From: Paenibacillus dendrobii
Lineage (GTDB): Bacteria > Bacillota > Bacilli > Paenibacillales > Paenibacillaceae
Length of the DNA: 64,000 nt
Direction: 5' to 3'
Assembly: GCF_009807035.1 (NCBI RefSeq)
Contig: NZ_WUBI01000005.1
Location: 62,001-126,000, forward strand
The position numbers and the translations under genes are program-made. Of this stretch, positions 8,580 through 17,324 are shown piece after piece (within the stretch, counting starts at the first letter, position 1; each line of letters begins with the position of its first letter). Under the pieces are notes generated by a model. It had not been told where the DNA came from. It worked only from the letters and a program-made list of their open reading frames with translations, and searched no databases.

Positions 8580-9842
8580 ATGAGAAAAAAAGCTTCTGCA
8601 CTCATAACGATTCTGTTCCTGTTTACTACGGTTTTAGCTGGCTGTGGCGGTTCGTCTTCCGGGGAAGCGGGCGGCAAGAAAGTGCTCAACGTCGCTTTAT
8701 GGGACGAAAATGTAAAAGACACGCTCACCAAAACGATCCAGCTTTATAACAAAAGCCATCCGGATGTTGAAGTGAAAGTCACTTATACCCCATGGGCGGA
8801 CTATTGGACGAAGCTCAAGACAAGCCTGGCCGGCAACAGCGGTCCCGACGTGTTCTGGATGAACGGGCCGAACTTCTACGCTTATGCCTCCAACGGCTGG
8901 ATCAAGGATCTGCAGCCGCTAATCGATCAGAGCAAGCTCGATACCTCCGTATATACAGAGGCGCTTGTGAACCTCTACTCATACCAAGACCATCTCTACG
9001 GTCTCCCTTATTTCCTCGACGCCGTAGGACTTTACTATAACAAGGAATTATTCGACAAAGCCGGGATTGCCTATCCGGACAATAACTGGACCTGGAACAG
9101 CATCGAAGAGAATGCTGCCAAGCTAACGGACAAAACCAGTGGCGTTTATGGATATGCCGCCTTGATCGATAGCCAATCGGGCTACTATGATCTGATTCAT
9201 CAGGCCGGAGGTCACATCATTTCTGACGATAAGAAATCATCCGGTTTCAATTCGCCTGAAGCATTGTCCGCATTCAAGTGGGAGCAAGGTCTGATGGAAA
9301 AGGGCTACTCCCCAACCGCACAGCAGCAGCTTGAGACCAAACCCCTGCAGCTGTTTGGCTCCGGCAAGGTGGCTATGTTCCCTGCCATTTCCGTCAGCGC
9401 GCCTGAGCTCTATAAGCTTCTTGGAGACAAGCTCGGCGTAGCCCCGCTGCCAGCAGGCCAGAAGCAAGCGACGATCGTCCATGGCCTGAGCTGGGCTATG
9501 AACGGCAAGACCAAGCATGAGAAGGAAGCCTGGGATCTCATTCAGGTCCTCTCCGGCAAAGAAGGCGAGCAGCTGCTCGCAGACTCCGGCTTCAGCATTC
9601 CGGCCTATAAAGGTACGGAAGACGGCTGGCTGAAATCCATCCCTTCCCTGAATCTGCAGGTGTTCGTCGATAGTCTGAAGTTTGCCGTTCCTTATCCGGT
9701 GTCGGAGAAAACAGCCGAATGGCAGGACGTTGAGAGCAAGGAAATTCAGGATGCCTTCCTTGGCAAGAAAACCTTTGAAGATGCGCTCAAAACGATTGCG
9801 GATAAGATGAATGGAATCCTCGCCTCAGAAGGCAAAAAATAG
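8580..9842 (+). CDS. Sugar ABC transporter binding lipoprotein
   Basis: A 420-residue extracytoplasmic binding protein of the family-1 (MalE-like, COG1653) type. The N-terminus is a lipoprotein signal ending LAGCGG with the lipidated Cys near residue 21, followed by a Ser/Gly linker. The downstream pattern SHPDVEVKVTYTPWADYWTKL and NSGPDVFWMN is typical of oligosaccharide-binding proteins. ATG at 8580 is 8 nt after AGGAGG; an earlier ATG at 8574 is only 2 nt away from it and is rejected. It leads an operon with two permeases and no ATPase gene, as is usual for systems that share an MsmX-type ATPase. Confidence 0.92.
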   Translation: MRKKASALITILFLFTTVLAGCGGSSSGEAGGKKVLNVALWDENVKDTLTKTIQLYNKSHPDVEVKVTYTPWADYWTKLKTSLAGNSGPDVFWMNGPNFYAYASNGWIKDLQPLIDQSKLDTSVYTEALVNLYSYQDHLYGLPYFLDAVGLYYNKELFDKAGIAYPDNNWTWNSIEENAAKLTDKTSGVYGYAALIDSQSGYYDLIHQAGGHIISDDKKSSGFNSPEALSAFKWEQGLMEKGYSPTAQQQLETKPLQLFGSGKVAMFPAISVSAPELYKLLGDKLGVAPLPAGQKQATIVHGLSWAMNGKTKHEKEAWDLIQVLSGKEGEQLLADSGFSIPAYKGTEDGWLKSIPSLNLQVFVDSLKFAVPYPVSEKTAEWQDVESKEIQDAFLGKKTFEDALKTIADKMNGILASEGKK

Positions 9843-9868
9843 CCTGCACATTGTACCCTTCGAAAAAA

Positions 9869-9899
9869 CGTTCAAGCCCGGCTACTAAGGGCTTGAACG
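9869..9899 (+). other. Intercistronic stem-loop between binding protein and permeases
   Basis: CGTTCAAGCCC and GGGCTTGAACG form a perfect 11-bp stem with a 9-nt loop and no U-tract. Such hairpins commonly protect the 3' end of binding-protein mRNA and make that gene more abundant than the permeases. Confidence 0.65.
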
Positions 9900-9925
9900 A
9901 TCAAAAACGAAAGGAAGGTGCTGCC

Positions 9926-10873
9926 ATGAATCCCTCCGCGTCCGCAGCGAAACACCAGCCCGGCAGACCCGTAAATAAAAAACGCACATTCTCCAAGCTT
10001 TCCGTTCGTGAAGCCGCTTGGGGGTATCTGTTCATCTTGCCCGTAGCGCTGGGTCTGGCCGTATTTTATATGGCTCCCTCCGCCGCGTCATTGTTTCTCT
10101 CCTTCACGTCCTGGGACGGTATGTCTTCACCTGTCTTTAACGGACTTGATAATTTCACGCAGCTCGCCGGGGATGAGAAGTTCACCCGATCCCTGCTGAA
10201 CACGCTGCTCTATACCATTGCCACCGTTCCACTCTCCATTGCCTTTGCCGTGATTCTGGCTGTATTGCTCAACCAGAAAATCAAGGGCATGATTCTTTAT
10301 CGGACACTATACTTCATTCCCGTCATTACCATGCCTATTGCGGTCGGCATGGTCTGGAAATGGCTGTACAACTCGGAATTCGGCCTGATCAATTTCGTGC
10401 TCGGCAGCCTGCATCTGCCGCAGCCGAACTGGCTGTTCGATGAAAAATTCGCCCTGTTCTCCATCGTGATTGTCAGCGTATGGACAAGCATCGGATATAA
10501 TGCCGTTATCCTGCTCTCCGGCCTTCAGGGTATTTCGGCGAGTTATTATGAGGCAGCTTCCCTTGATGGAGCCGGGACGCTGTATCGGTTCTTCCGCATC
10601 ACGCTTCCTTTGCTTACGCCGAGCCTGTTCTTCGTTCTCGTGATGTCGTTCATCAACTCTTTTCAGGTATTCGACCTCGTCTTTATCATGATGGGGCAGC
10701 AGTCTTCGCTGCTCGATTCGACCCGGACCGTGGTATACAGTATTTGGGAGGACGGATTCAAGTATTTCAACATGGGCTATGCATCGGCAGAAGCTTTTAT
10801 CCTGTTCATCGTCATTCTCGTGATCACGGCGTTTCAGATGTATTTCCAAAAACGCTGGGTTCATTACCAATAA
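9926..10873 (+). CDS. Sugar ABC permease, MalF type
   Basis: A 315-residue inner-membrane permease with six helices and the EAA loop YYEAASLDGAGTLYRFFRIT near residue 210, which contacts the ATPase. ATG at 9926 follows AAGGAAGG by 7 nt; the frame is open further upstream to 9851, but no RBS supports that. It is followed after 18 nt by the second permease. It forms the heterodimeric channel for the sugar delivered by the upstream binding protein. Confidence 0.92.
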   Translation: MNPSASAAKHQPGRPVNKKRTFSKLSVREAAWGYLFILPVALGLAVFYMAPSAASLFLSFTSWDGMSSPVFNGLDNFTQLAGDEKFTRSLLNTLLYTIATVPLSIAFAVILAVLLNQKIKGMILYRTLYFIPVITMPIAVGMVWKWLYNSEFGLINFVLGSLHLPQPNWLFDEKFALFSIVIVSVWTSIGYNAVILLSGLQGISASYYEAASLDGAGTLYRFFRITLPLLTPSLFFVLVMSFINSFQVFDLVFIMMGQQSSLLDSTRTVVYSIWEDGFKYFNMGYASAEAFILFIVILVITAFQMYFQKRWVHYQ

Positions 10874-10891
10874 CGGAGGAGGGACACGTCC

Positions 10892-11725
10892 ATGACAAGC
10901 TATTCTTCTTACAGATCCCGCAGAATCGCGGTCCATGTGCTGCTGATAGCTGGCGCGATCCTGATGATCATGCCTTTTCTGTGGATGCTATCCACTTCCT
11001 TTAAGTCGTTTGCCGACTCCATGAAGGTTCCTCCCACCCTGTTTCCTTCCGAGTGGCATTTCGAGAACTACTCCAAGGTGCTGAGCACCATTGATTTTGG
11101 CCGGTACTATGGAAATACCATTTTGGTCACGCTCGGACGGACGGCGGGGCAACTGCTCCTCTGCTCGCTTGCCGCCTATTCTTTTGCCTGTCTCAAATTC
11201 CCGGGCAAGAACCTTATCTTTCTGGCAATGTTGGCCGTGCTCATGGTCCCTTCCCAGGTCGTCATGATTCCGAGTTTCGTGATTATGCGCGAGCTGAACT
11301 GGCTTGACACATTCTATGTACTGATCATTCCTGGTATTTTTAGCGCCTTCGGGACCTTCCTGCTGCGGCAGTTTTTTATGACATTGCCAAAAGATTTGGA
11401 GGAAGCCGCCAAAATCGACGGCTGCAGCTACTTCCGTATCTATTGGAATATCTATCTGCCTTTGTCCAAATCGGCACTCGTGTCACTGGCGATCTTCACG
11501 ATCCTTGCTTCCTGGAACGAACTGTTATGGCCGCTGATCATGACCAGCTCCGAGGACATGCGCGTCCTGTCGATTGGCATTTCCACCTTCCAGGGGCAGC
11601 ATTCCACCGATTACCCTCTGCTTATGGCCGGAGCGGTGATGGCCACGCTGCCGATTATTATACTATTCATTTTCCTGCAGCGTTATTTCATTGAAGGCAT
11701 TGCCATGAACGGAATAAAAGGCTAG
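10892..11725 (+). CDS. Sugar ABC permease, MalG type
   Basis: A 277-residue permease with six helices and EAA loop LEEAAKIDGCSYFRIYWNIY near residue 170. It ends IEGIAMNGIKG, the usual MalG-type tail. GGAGGAGGG lies upstream of the ATG. Last gene of the operon, followed by a strong terminator shared with the convergent pst genes. Confidence 0.92.
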   Translation: MTSYSSYRSRRIAVHVLLIAGAILMIMPFLWMLSTSFKSFADSMKVPPTLFPSEWHFENYSKVLSTIDFGRYYGNTILVTLGRTAGQLLLCSLAAYSFACLKFPGKNLIFLAMLAVLMVPSQVVMIPSFVIMRELNWLDTFYVLIIPGIFSAFGTFLLRQFFMTLPKDLEEAAKIDGCSYFRIYWNIYLPLSKSALVSLAIFTILASWNELLWPLIMTSSEDMRVLSIGISTFQGQHSTDYPLLMAGAVMATLPIIILFIFLQRYFIEGIAMNGIKG

Positions 11726-11740
11726 CTCCATCCCACAATC

Positions 11741-11791
11741 AAACGAAAGAACCTTCCTACCTTAACGGTAGAAAGGTTCTTTCGTTTTTTT
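11741..11791. terminator. Bidirectional terminator between sugar ABC and pst operons
   Basis: AAACGAAAGAACCTT pairs perfectly over 15 bp with AAGGTTCTTTCGTTT, with an inner CTACC/GGTAG stem, and is followed by a T-run on the plus strand. Confidence 0.9.
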
Positions 11792-11798
11792 CAGGACA

Positions 11799-12680
11799 CT
11801 ACCTCTTCAGCTTGCGGTTATTGATCCACAGCGGAATCCGGAACAACAAGTTAAGGAGAAGAACGATGATAACCAGTACCGCAGCCGATCTGTCGGCGAT
11901 TTGTGCGGCATCTTCGACAATAGCTTCAGACTGAACGTACCATAGATGAACAGCAAGCGTTTCGCCCGGCGAAAACAAGTTGAAATCCCACATCTCGCCC
12001 GAGGTGCTGAGACCCGCAGTCAGCAAAATAACGGCAGATTCGCCGAAAGCACGGCCAGCGACAAGACAGATGCCTGTGATAATACCCTGCAGCGCCATCG
12101 GCAGTACAACCGTACGGATACATTGGAATTTGGTCATGCCAAGTGCATAGGAGGCGTTCTTCACATCATTCGGCACGGCGCGTACCGCCTCCTCCGTCAC
12201 CCTTGCCAGCATCGGCAGGTTCAGGAAGGCCAAGCTGACTGCTCCGCCCAGAATCGTCAAACCGATTTGAAAATATTCGGCAAAGATGGCGAGGCCCAGC
12301 ATCCCGAATACGATCGAAGGAACGGAAGAAAGGCTTTCCACGCAGATGCGCAGCACCTCGGTAAATTTATTCTGTGGTGCATATTCAGCCATATAAATAC
12401 CGGCGCCTACACCAATCGGAATCGAAATCACGAGCGACAGGAACAGAATATAGAAGGAGTTGAATAAAACCGGTCCGATTCCGCCGCCCGCATCCATGTC
12501 CTCTGGAAGCTTCATCAAAAAGTCCAAGGTCAATCCGGGAAGACCCTTGCCTAAGATCGTGAACAGAAGCCAGAGAATCAGGAGCAGCACAAGCGCCCCC
12601 AGACCATAAAAGGCTCCGGTTGCCAGCTTGTTGTACACAAGCGATCTTTGCATCTTGCGGCTGCGCGTCATGTCCGTCAT
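11799..12680 (-). CDS. pstA: Phosphate ABC transporter permease PstA
   Basis: A 293-residue, six-helix permease with FNSFYILFLSLVISIPIGVGAGIYMAEY and the EAA-type loop VRAVPNDVKNASYALGMTKFQ, both typical of PstA. It overlaps pstC by 4 bases (ATGA). With PstC it forms the membrane channel for high-affinity phosphate uptake. It is the last gene on this strand: no pstB or phoU follows before the convergent sugar operon. Confidence 0.95.
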   Translation of the reverse strand: MTDMTRSRKMQRSLVYNKLATGAFYGLGALVLLLILWLLFTILGKGLPGLTLDFLMKLPEDMDAGGGIGPVLFNSFYILFLSLVISIPIGVGAGIYMAEYAPQNKFTEVLRICVESLSSVPSIVFGMLGLAIFAEYFQIGLTILGGAVSLAFLNLPMLARVTEEAVRAVPNDVKNASYALGMTKFQCIRTVVLPMALQGIITGICLVAGRAFGESAVILLTAGLSTSGEMWDFNLFSPGETLAVHLWYVQSEAIVEDAAQIADRSAAVLVIIVLLLNLLFRIPLWINNRKLKR

Positions 12681-13627
12681 ACCTTGTCACTTCCCTTCCG
12701 TCCAAGATAGCGGATAAACAAAATGAGAATGAACGAAATGACAAGCAACAGAAATGCCATCATATGCAGCGCGTAGTTCCACGTCGAATCAAATTCCACG
12801 TTGGATATTTGCATGACGATATTGCTCGTCAGCACGGAGGCCGGAGTGAAAAGCGTCTTTGCCAGCTGTGCCGTGTTCCCGATGACCATGACAACCGCCA
12901 TCGTTTCGCCGATCGCCCGGGTCATTCCCATGATAATGGCTGTGATAATCCCTCTGCCCGCCGCCGGAATCACGACTCTCATCATGACCTGCAGGCGTGT
13001 TGAACCCAGCGCATAAGCGGCCTCACGGTATTTTTTGGGTACCATGGAGATCGCATCGTCGCTAATGCGGCAGATGGTCGGCAGCACCATCAACGCCAGC
13101 ACCAAAGCCGCCGCCAGCAATCCATCCCCCAGATTCTCCCCGCTCAGTCTGCGCAGGAAAGGAATCAAGACAGTCAATCCAAGGTATCCGTAAACGATGG
13201 ACGGAATGCCGACCAGAAGGTCCAGGACCGGACGCATCATGTTCTTCATCCATTTCGGAGCGATCTCGGAGATCAAGACGGCCAGCCCTACGGCTACCGG
13301 CACAGCCATGACCAAAGTTAAGGCAGTCAGGGATAACGTATTGATGATGATCCCCGCCGCTCCATAATGATCCTCCTCCGGCGTCCAGTTAAAGGATAGG
13401 AAAAAGTCGGCAAAGGAGATATGGGCGAACGTCAGCAGTGCCGTTTTGCCGATAAAAAAGATCACTAGCCCGAGGACAAAACACAGCGCCAGAATACTGA
13501 ACAGGAAATAATAATTAAATATCCGGTTCGTTATCCGGGCGCGCACATAGCGGCTGAACCGTTTACTGATGGGCTTCACGATTAAAGCAGAATCTTCGGG
13601 CACATATTGCTGGGTGGACGAGCTCAC
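12677..13627 (-). CDS. pstC: Phosphate ABC transporter permease PstC
   Basis: A 316-residue permease with an extended N-terminus (about 40 residues before the first helix) and the conserved loop DDAISMVPKKYREAAYALGS near residue 205. The start is GTG, 8 nt after AGGAGG. It is separated from pstS by 96 nt with a GC-rich hairpin that probably dampens expression relative to pstS. Confidence 0.95.
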   Translation of the reverse strand: MSSSTQQYVPEDSALIVKPISKRFSRYVRARITNRIFNYYFLFSILALCFVLGLVIFFIGKTALLTFAHISFADFFLSFNWTPEEDHYGAAGIIINTLSLTALTLVMAVPVAVGLAVLISEIAPKWMKNMMRPVLDLLVGIPSIVYGYLGLTVLIPFLRRLSGENLGDGLLAAALVLALMVLPTICRISDDAISMVPKKYREAAYALGSTRLQVMMRVVIPAAGRGIITAIIMGMTRAIGETMAVVMVIGNTAQLAKTLFTPASVLTSNIVMQISNVEFDSTWNYALHMMAFLLLVISFILILFIRYLGRKGSDKV

Positions 13628-13647
13628 TTTAGTTTCCTCCTATAAAG

Positions 13648-13679
13648 CAGCCAGCCCCATTTCCGTTCAGGGCTGGCTG
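13648..13679 (-). other. Hairpin between pstS and pstC
   Basis: On the minus strand CAGCCAGCCC pairs over 10 bp with GGGCTGGCTG around a 12-nt loop, followed only by CTTTATA. It looks like a leaky terminator or mRNA 3' stabiliser behind pstS. Confidence 0.65.
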
Positions 13680-13723
13680 TCGTATGCATCTTCAAAACTT
13701 AGTGCATTTCGCTGCTCTAGATA

Positions 13724-14578
13724 TTAGTGCATTGCGGAAATCGGAATGAATTTCAGCTTTTTCAGGGAACCTTGTTGGAACTTTTGGCTTTGCACGTATT
13801 CGATGAATGCTTTTGTTGCGCCAGTTGGTTGTCCTTTAGTCATGTAATAGCCATATGCCCAAATTTTATAAGTTCCGTTGATGACATTGTCCGTCGTTGG
13901 AGCGACGCCGTTATGGCTAATGGCTTTGATATCGCTATTCACGTATACCAGGTCGATATATCCGATGGCATTTGGAGTCGTTGCCACGGCTGTTTTCATA
14001 TCGCCGCTGGAGCCTACTTCCTTGTAGTTTTTATCCTTTTTCACGATATCGCCGCCTGCCAGGGCCTTCGCTTGGTAGTTGACGCGTGTTCCTGAGCCGA
14101 ATGCGCGGGTAATGACCACGATATCCGCATTGTCGCCGCCAACTTCTTTCCAGTTGGTGATTTTTCCGGAATAGATGCCTTTCAGCTGTTCTGTCGTCAG
14201 GTTGCTGACTTTAACGTTTTTATTGGCAATCGTTGCGAACGGAATGACTGCAACCTTGTTTGCTACCTGTCCGTCAAATGCTTTGAAGCCGGGAACGTCC
14301 ATGCTTGCATCCCAGTCGCATGCTCCGATGTCGGCGATGCCTTTTTTCACGGCCTGGGGTCCTGTAACAGAACCTTTGCCGGATGCTGCGATTTTAACTT
14401 TAGGGTTCAGCTTTTGGAATTCCTTCGCCGCTTGAAGAGTCAGCGGGAGCAGCGCTGTAGAACCGTTGATCGTGATTTTACCGGAAAGGCTGGATGCTGC
14501 GGATGCAGAACCTACCAGGGTGGATACGGCTACCAGGGAAGCAGCAGCCAGCAGGGACATTTTTTTAAATATTTTCAT
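13724..14578 (-). CDS. pstS: Phosphate-binding protein PstS
   Basis: A 284-residue exported binding protein. The signal peptide ends at about residue 27 (SASAAS) without a lipobox cysteine, so it may be released or held by the transporter. Conserved phosphate-binding segments are INGSTALLPL (about 37-46), ASGKGSVTGPQAV, DWDAS and TRAFGSGTR (about 160-168). ATG has GAGGAG upstream. Only 30 nt separate it from the upstream propeller-protein gene, with no terminator or obvious promoter between. Confidence 0.95.
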   Translation of the reverse strand: MKIFKKMSLLAAASLVAVSTLVGSASAASSLSGKITINGSTALLPLTLQAAKEFQKLNPKVKIAASGKGSVTGPQAVKKGIADIGACDWDASMDVPGFKAFDGQVANKVAVIPFATIANKNVKVSNLTTEQLKGIYSGKITNWKEVGGDNADIVVITRAFGSGTRVNYQAKALAGGDIVKKDKNYKEVGSSGDMKTAVATTPNAIGYIDLVYVNSDIKAISHNGVAPTTDNVINGTYKIWAYGYYMTKGQPTGATKAFIEYVQSQKFQQGSLKKLKFIPISAMH

Positions 14579-14608
14579 GTGAATAATCTCCTCTCGTTTT
14601 GCAACAAA

Positions 14609-16057
14609 TTATTTAGTAAGCTGACTTGCTTTTCCGTTTTGAACAACGATCACTTTACCGTCTACAACCACCGCCACGCGAGTGCCGTCTGCAGAAATCG
14701 CCAGGTCGGTAATATCGGATTTCGTGCTATACAGTTCGGTTTTGACGCCGGCAACGATGCTGTACACCTTGTTAGTGCCGTCTGCGGCTTCACCCGCTGC
14801 CACCACGTTTCCGTTCACGCTTGCCGCGCTCAGGGTTACATCCACATCTCCAATGAGATCCTGGATTTTACCGCTGGCGGAAATGGCCTTAACGACACCT
14901 TTGGCATTGATGTTGTCCGAATCCGCACTCAGGTAAGCAACGCTGCCATTGCTCAGGAAGGCAGGGTACAATTTATTGTCGCTGGTCGCTGTCAGAGCTG
15001 CAGGTTTTGCATCTTTCACGCCAACATCCAGCGTAAAGATTTGCTCGCCGGCTCCGGAGTAATCGATTTTGAGGGAATCTTCGGTGCTGTCTTTATCGTT
15101 TTGCGCCACGCCGGTAATGTTCACAATATACGCGATTTTGGATCCATCTGCCGAGACATGCACCTCGGATTTATTTTCAACTTTGTCGGCCAAAACCTCG
15201 GTGATTTTGCCGGTATCTACTGATATGTAAGAAATTTTCTCCTGTTTGTCGCCTTGGATGAAATAAATGTTCTTGCTGTCAGCCGTCCAGGCCAGATCTG
15301 TTTTAACTGACGTGTCCGCGCCCAGCTTATACGGCTGTCCGCCATTCAGGTTGAGCAGGAAGAGCTGTCCGGTTTCATCCGTGTAAGCAGCCGAGTCTCC
15401 GGAAGGAGAAATTGTCATATTCGACACGTTGTTATCTGAAGATAATAAGCGTGAGCTGTAATCGGTATTCAGGCTGAACAGTTGAGCCGGCTCCGCATCA
15501 TCCTTAACGGCAAGGACTTGGCCTTTAGCGTCAAAGGATACCGAAGCAAAGCTTCCGGTGATTCTTTCGGATGTCAGAACTTGCAGGGTTTGTCCGGCAG
15601 ACAGTACTTCGCCGCCGAATGCAGCTACAACCGGATTAAGTTCTACGTACGAACGGTTATCCTGCATGACCGGAGCTGTTGTAAAAGAGTGTGCCGCTCC
15701 GTCAAGCTTGAATGTCTTGGAGCCGGTTTGAAGCTGAAGGCTTTGTCCGCTTTTTCCGGTAGCGATCGTGATTACTCCCTTGGAGGAGGTCACTGCGGCG
15801 CCATAAGCTTTCGCCAGATCGCCAAGAGCAATCAGTTTCACGTTACCTGCTTGAAGCATTTGAACAGAAGTGCTTTTCCCGTTTACCAAAATCTGTGCGG
15901 TTGTGACGGCAAATTTAGCTGCCACGGTTTTGGCTGCAGGACTTTTGACAGGTGCTTTTGCTGTTGCTGCTTCGGCTGTTCCTGCAGACAGTGCTGTTGT
16001 TACCAGCGCGGCTGCCGCAAGAATTTGGAACATTTTATTGTTTTTCAAATGGCTCAC
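14609..16057 (-). CDS. Exported copper-amine-oxidase-N (stalk) domain / beta-propeller protein
   Basis: A 482-residue protein with a signal peptide (about residues 9-30, ending AGTAEAATA). Residues about 55-150 match the copper amine oxidase N-terminal (stalk) domain family common in Paenibacillus surface proteins (ILVNGKST, LGDLAKAYGAAV, YVELNPVVAAFGGEV). Residues about 170-480 are repeats of DG-K-AY/V type as in TolB/WD40-like propellers. The start is probably GTG at 16057, with only a weak RBS. It lies directly upstream of pstS in the same direction. No catalytic oxidase domain is present; a role in sensing or binding at the cell surface under phosphate limitation is inference from position. 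Confidence 0.8.
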   Translation of the reverse strand: MSHLKNNKMFQILAAAALVTTALSAGTAEAATAKAPVKSPAAKTVAAKFAVTTAQILVNGKSTSVQMLQAGNVKLIALGDLAKAYGAAVTSSKGVITIATGKSGQSLQLQTGSKTFKLDGAAHSFTTAPVMQDNRSYVELNPVVAAFGGEVLSAGQTLQVLTSERITGSFASVSFDAKGQVLAVKDDAEPAQLFSLNTDYSSRLLSSDNNVSNMTISPSGDSAAYTDETGQLFLLNLNGGQPYKLGADTSVKTDLAWTADSKNIYFIQGDKQEKISYISVDTGKITEVLADKVENKSEVHVSADGSKIAYIVNITGVAQNDKDSTEDSLKIDYSGAGEQIFTLDVGVKDAKPAALTATSDNKLYPAFLSNGSVAYLSADSDNINAKGVVKAISASGKIQDLIGDVDVTLSAASVNGNVVAAGEAADGTNKVYSIVAGVKTELYSTKSDITDLAISADGTRVAVVVDGKVIVVQNGKASQLTK

Positions 16058-16103
16058 CCTTTTCTTATCGCTTAATGGATATAGGTCTATTTTCGTATAC
16101 GAT

Positions 16104-16131
16104 TGTTAAAATTGTTCAGTTGGTATGTTAT
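16104..16131 (-). promoter_or_regulatory. Candidate PhoP box
   Basis: Read on the minus strand, three hexamers ATAACA-N7-TGAACA-N3-TTAACA fit the Bacillus PhoP pattern TTAACA repeated with 5 plus or minus 2 nt. They are followed after about 20 nt by TATATC as a possible -10. This would place the propeller gene and pstSCA under phosphate control. The hexamers are imperfect. Confidence 0.35.
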
Positions 16132-16275
16132 GGAAATATTAAATATTTACCGTTGTCTTTTGTAAAAATAGGTATTATCCTAGTTAGAAATAGAGCTTAT
16201 CCCAGAAAAATGCCTGAATATGGATGTTATTGCATGTTTTTTATTGTTAACTGAAGTGATGGAGGCCAAAAAATC

Positions 16276-17220
16276 GTGTATGTAATCGGATTTATATTAT
16301 CGCTTGTTATCGTGCTCGCATTGATTCCGCCTCTGCGGAAGCTTGCGATCCGGGTCGATTTTGTCGATAGGCCCACCAGCCGTAAAATCCATAAGGAGCC
16401 GGTTCCCCACCTGGCGAGCATCGCCATTTTCCTCGGGTTCATGATTCCGTATCTGATCCTTACCCGTCACTGGGACCGTGAAATGGCCGGCGTGGTCGCA
16501 GGCTCGCTCCTGATTCTGGGGATCGGTATGGTGGATGATTGGTACAAAACAAGGGGCAAGGATTTTCCGGCTCTGCCGAAAACCGTGGTGCAGGTGACGG
16601 CAGCTGTGGTTGTCTATTTTTCCGGTATCTCCTTTGTCGGGGTCACCATTCCGTTTGCCGGGCACATGATCGTGTTTCCGGAGTGGCTTCAGTTCATTTT
16701 GACCATTCTATGGATCTTTGGGGTTACGACGGTCATTAACTTCATGGACGGACTCGACGGTCTATCCGGAGGCGTCGCCGGAATCTCGGCTTTGACCCTT
16801 TTCATCGTAGCGATTGCGAAAGGCCAATCCCAGTCGGCCATCATGGCAATTATTCTCGTGGGTGTTGCACTGGGCTACTTGAGATACAACAAGCCGCCGG
16901 CCAAAATCTACATGGGTGATGCAGGAGCAACGTTCATCGGCTTTATGCTTGGCATCATCGCACTGGACGGAGCATTCAAGCAGGTAACCGTCATTTCGAT
17001 TTTGGTGCCGGTGCTGGCGCTGGGCGTTCCGATTTTCGACAACATCTATGTCGTGGTCAAGCGCTATCTTAACGGACAACCTGTGTACAAGGCGGACCGG
17101 AGCCAAATTCATTACCGTCTTCTGTCCTGGGGACTTAGTCCCAAGCAGGCTGTTGTCTTCATCTATTTGATCAGCGCATGCCTGTCCCTCTCATCGATCA
17201 TCTTGATGCTGCTGAGCTGA
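16276..17220 (+). CDS. tagO: Undecaprenyl-phosphate GlcNAc-1-phosphate transferase-like protein (TagO/WecA/MraY family)
   Basis: A 314-residue membrane enzyme with about ten helices. Diagnostic motifs are DDWYKT (about residue 88), NFMDGLDGLSGG (about 155-166), YMGDAGATFIG (about 214-224) and the HYRLLSWG region (about 277-284) with the conserved basic pocket. The family transfers a sugar-phosphate from a UDP-sugar to undecaprenyl phosphate, starting wall teichoic acid or other surface polymers. The start is GTG at 16276 with GGAGG 10 nt upstream. It is a single gene closed by a terminator. Confidence 0.88.
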   Translation: MYVIGFILSLVIVLALIPPLRKLAIRVDFVDRPTSRKIHKEPVPHLASIAIFLGFMIPYLILTRHWDREMAGVVAGSLLILGIGMVDDWYKTRGKDFPALPKTVVQVTAAVVVYFSGISFVGVTIPFAGHMIVFPEWLQFILTILWIFGVTTVINFMDGLDGLSGGVAGISALTLFIVAIAKGQSQSAIMAIILVGVALGYLRYNKPPAKIYMGDAGATFIGFMLGIIALDGAFKQVTVISILVPVLALGVPIFDNIYVVVKRYLNGQPVYKADRSQIHYRLLSWGLSPKQAVVFIYLISACLSLSSIILMLLS

Positions 17221-17240
17221 GTATCGTATATCACAATGCA

Positions 17241-17284
17241 AAAAGCTCCACTCACCTGGAAACAGGAAGTGGAGCTTTTCTTTA
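17241..17284 (+). terminator. Terminator of tagO-like gene
   Basis: AAAAGCTCCACT pairs with AGTGGAGCTTTT, with an inner CCTG-GAAA-CAGG stem and a following T-rich stretch. Confidence 0.88.
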
Positions 17285-17324
17285 TATAGTAAACAAAAGT
17301 CTTACAACACCATTCATAGCATCT

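Noticed and set aside
14414..15223. Long plus-strand frame opposite pstS and the propeller gene
   Set aside because: Cys/Phe-rich composition typical of a reverse-strand shadow; no start signals and no domain.
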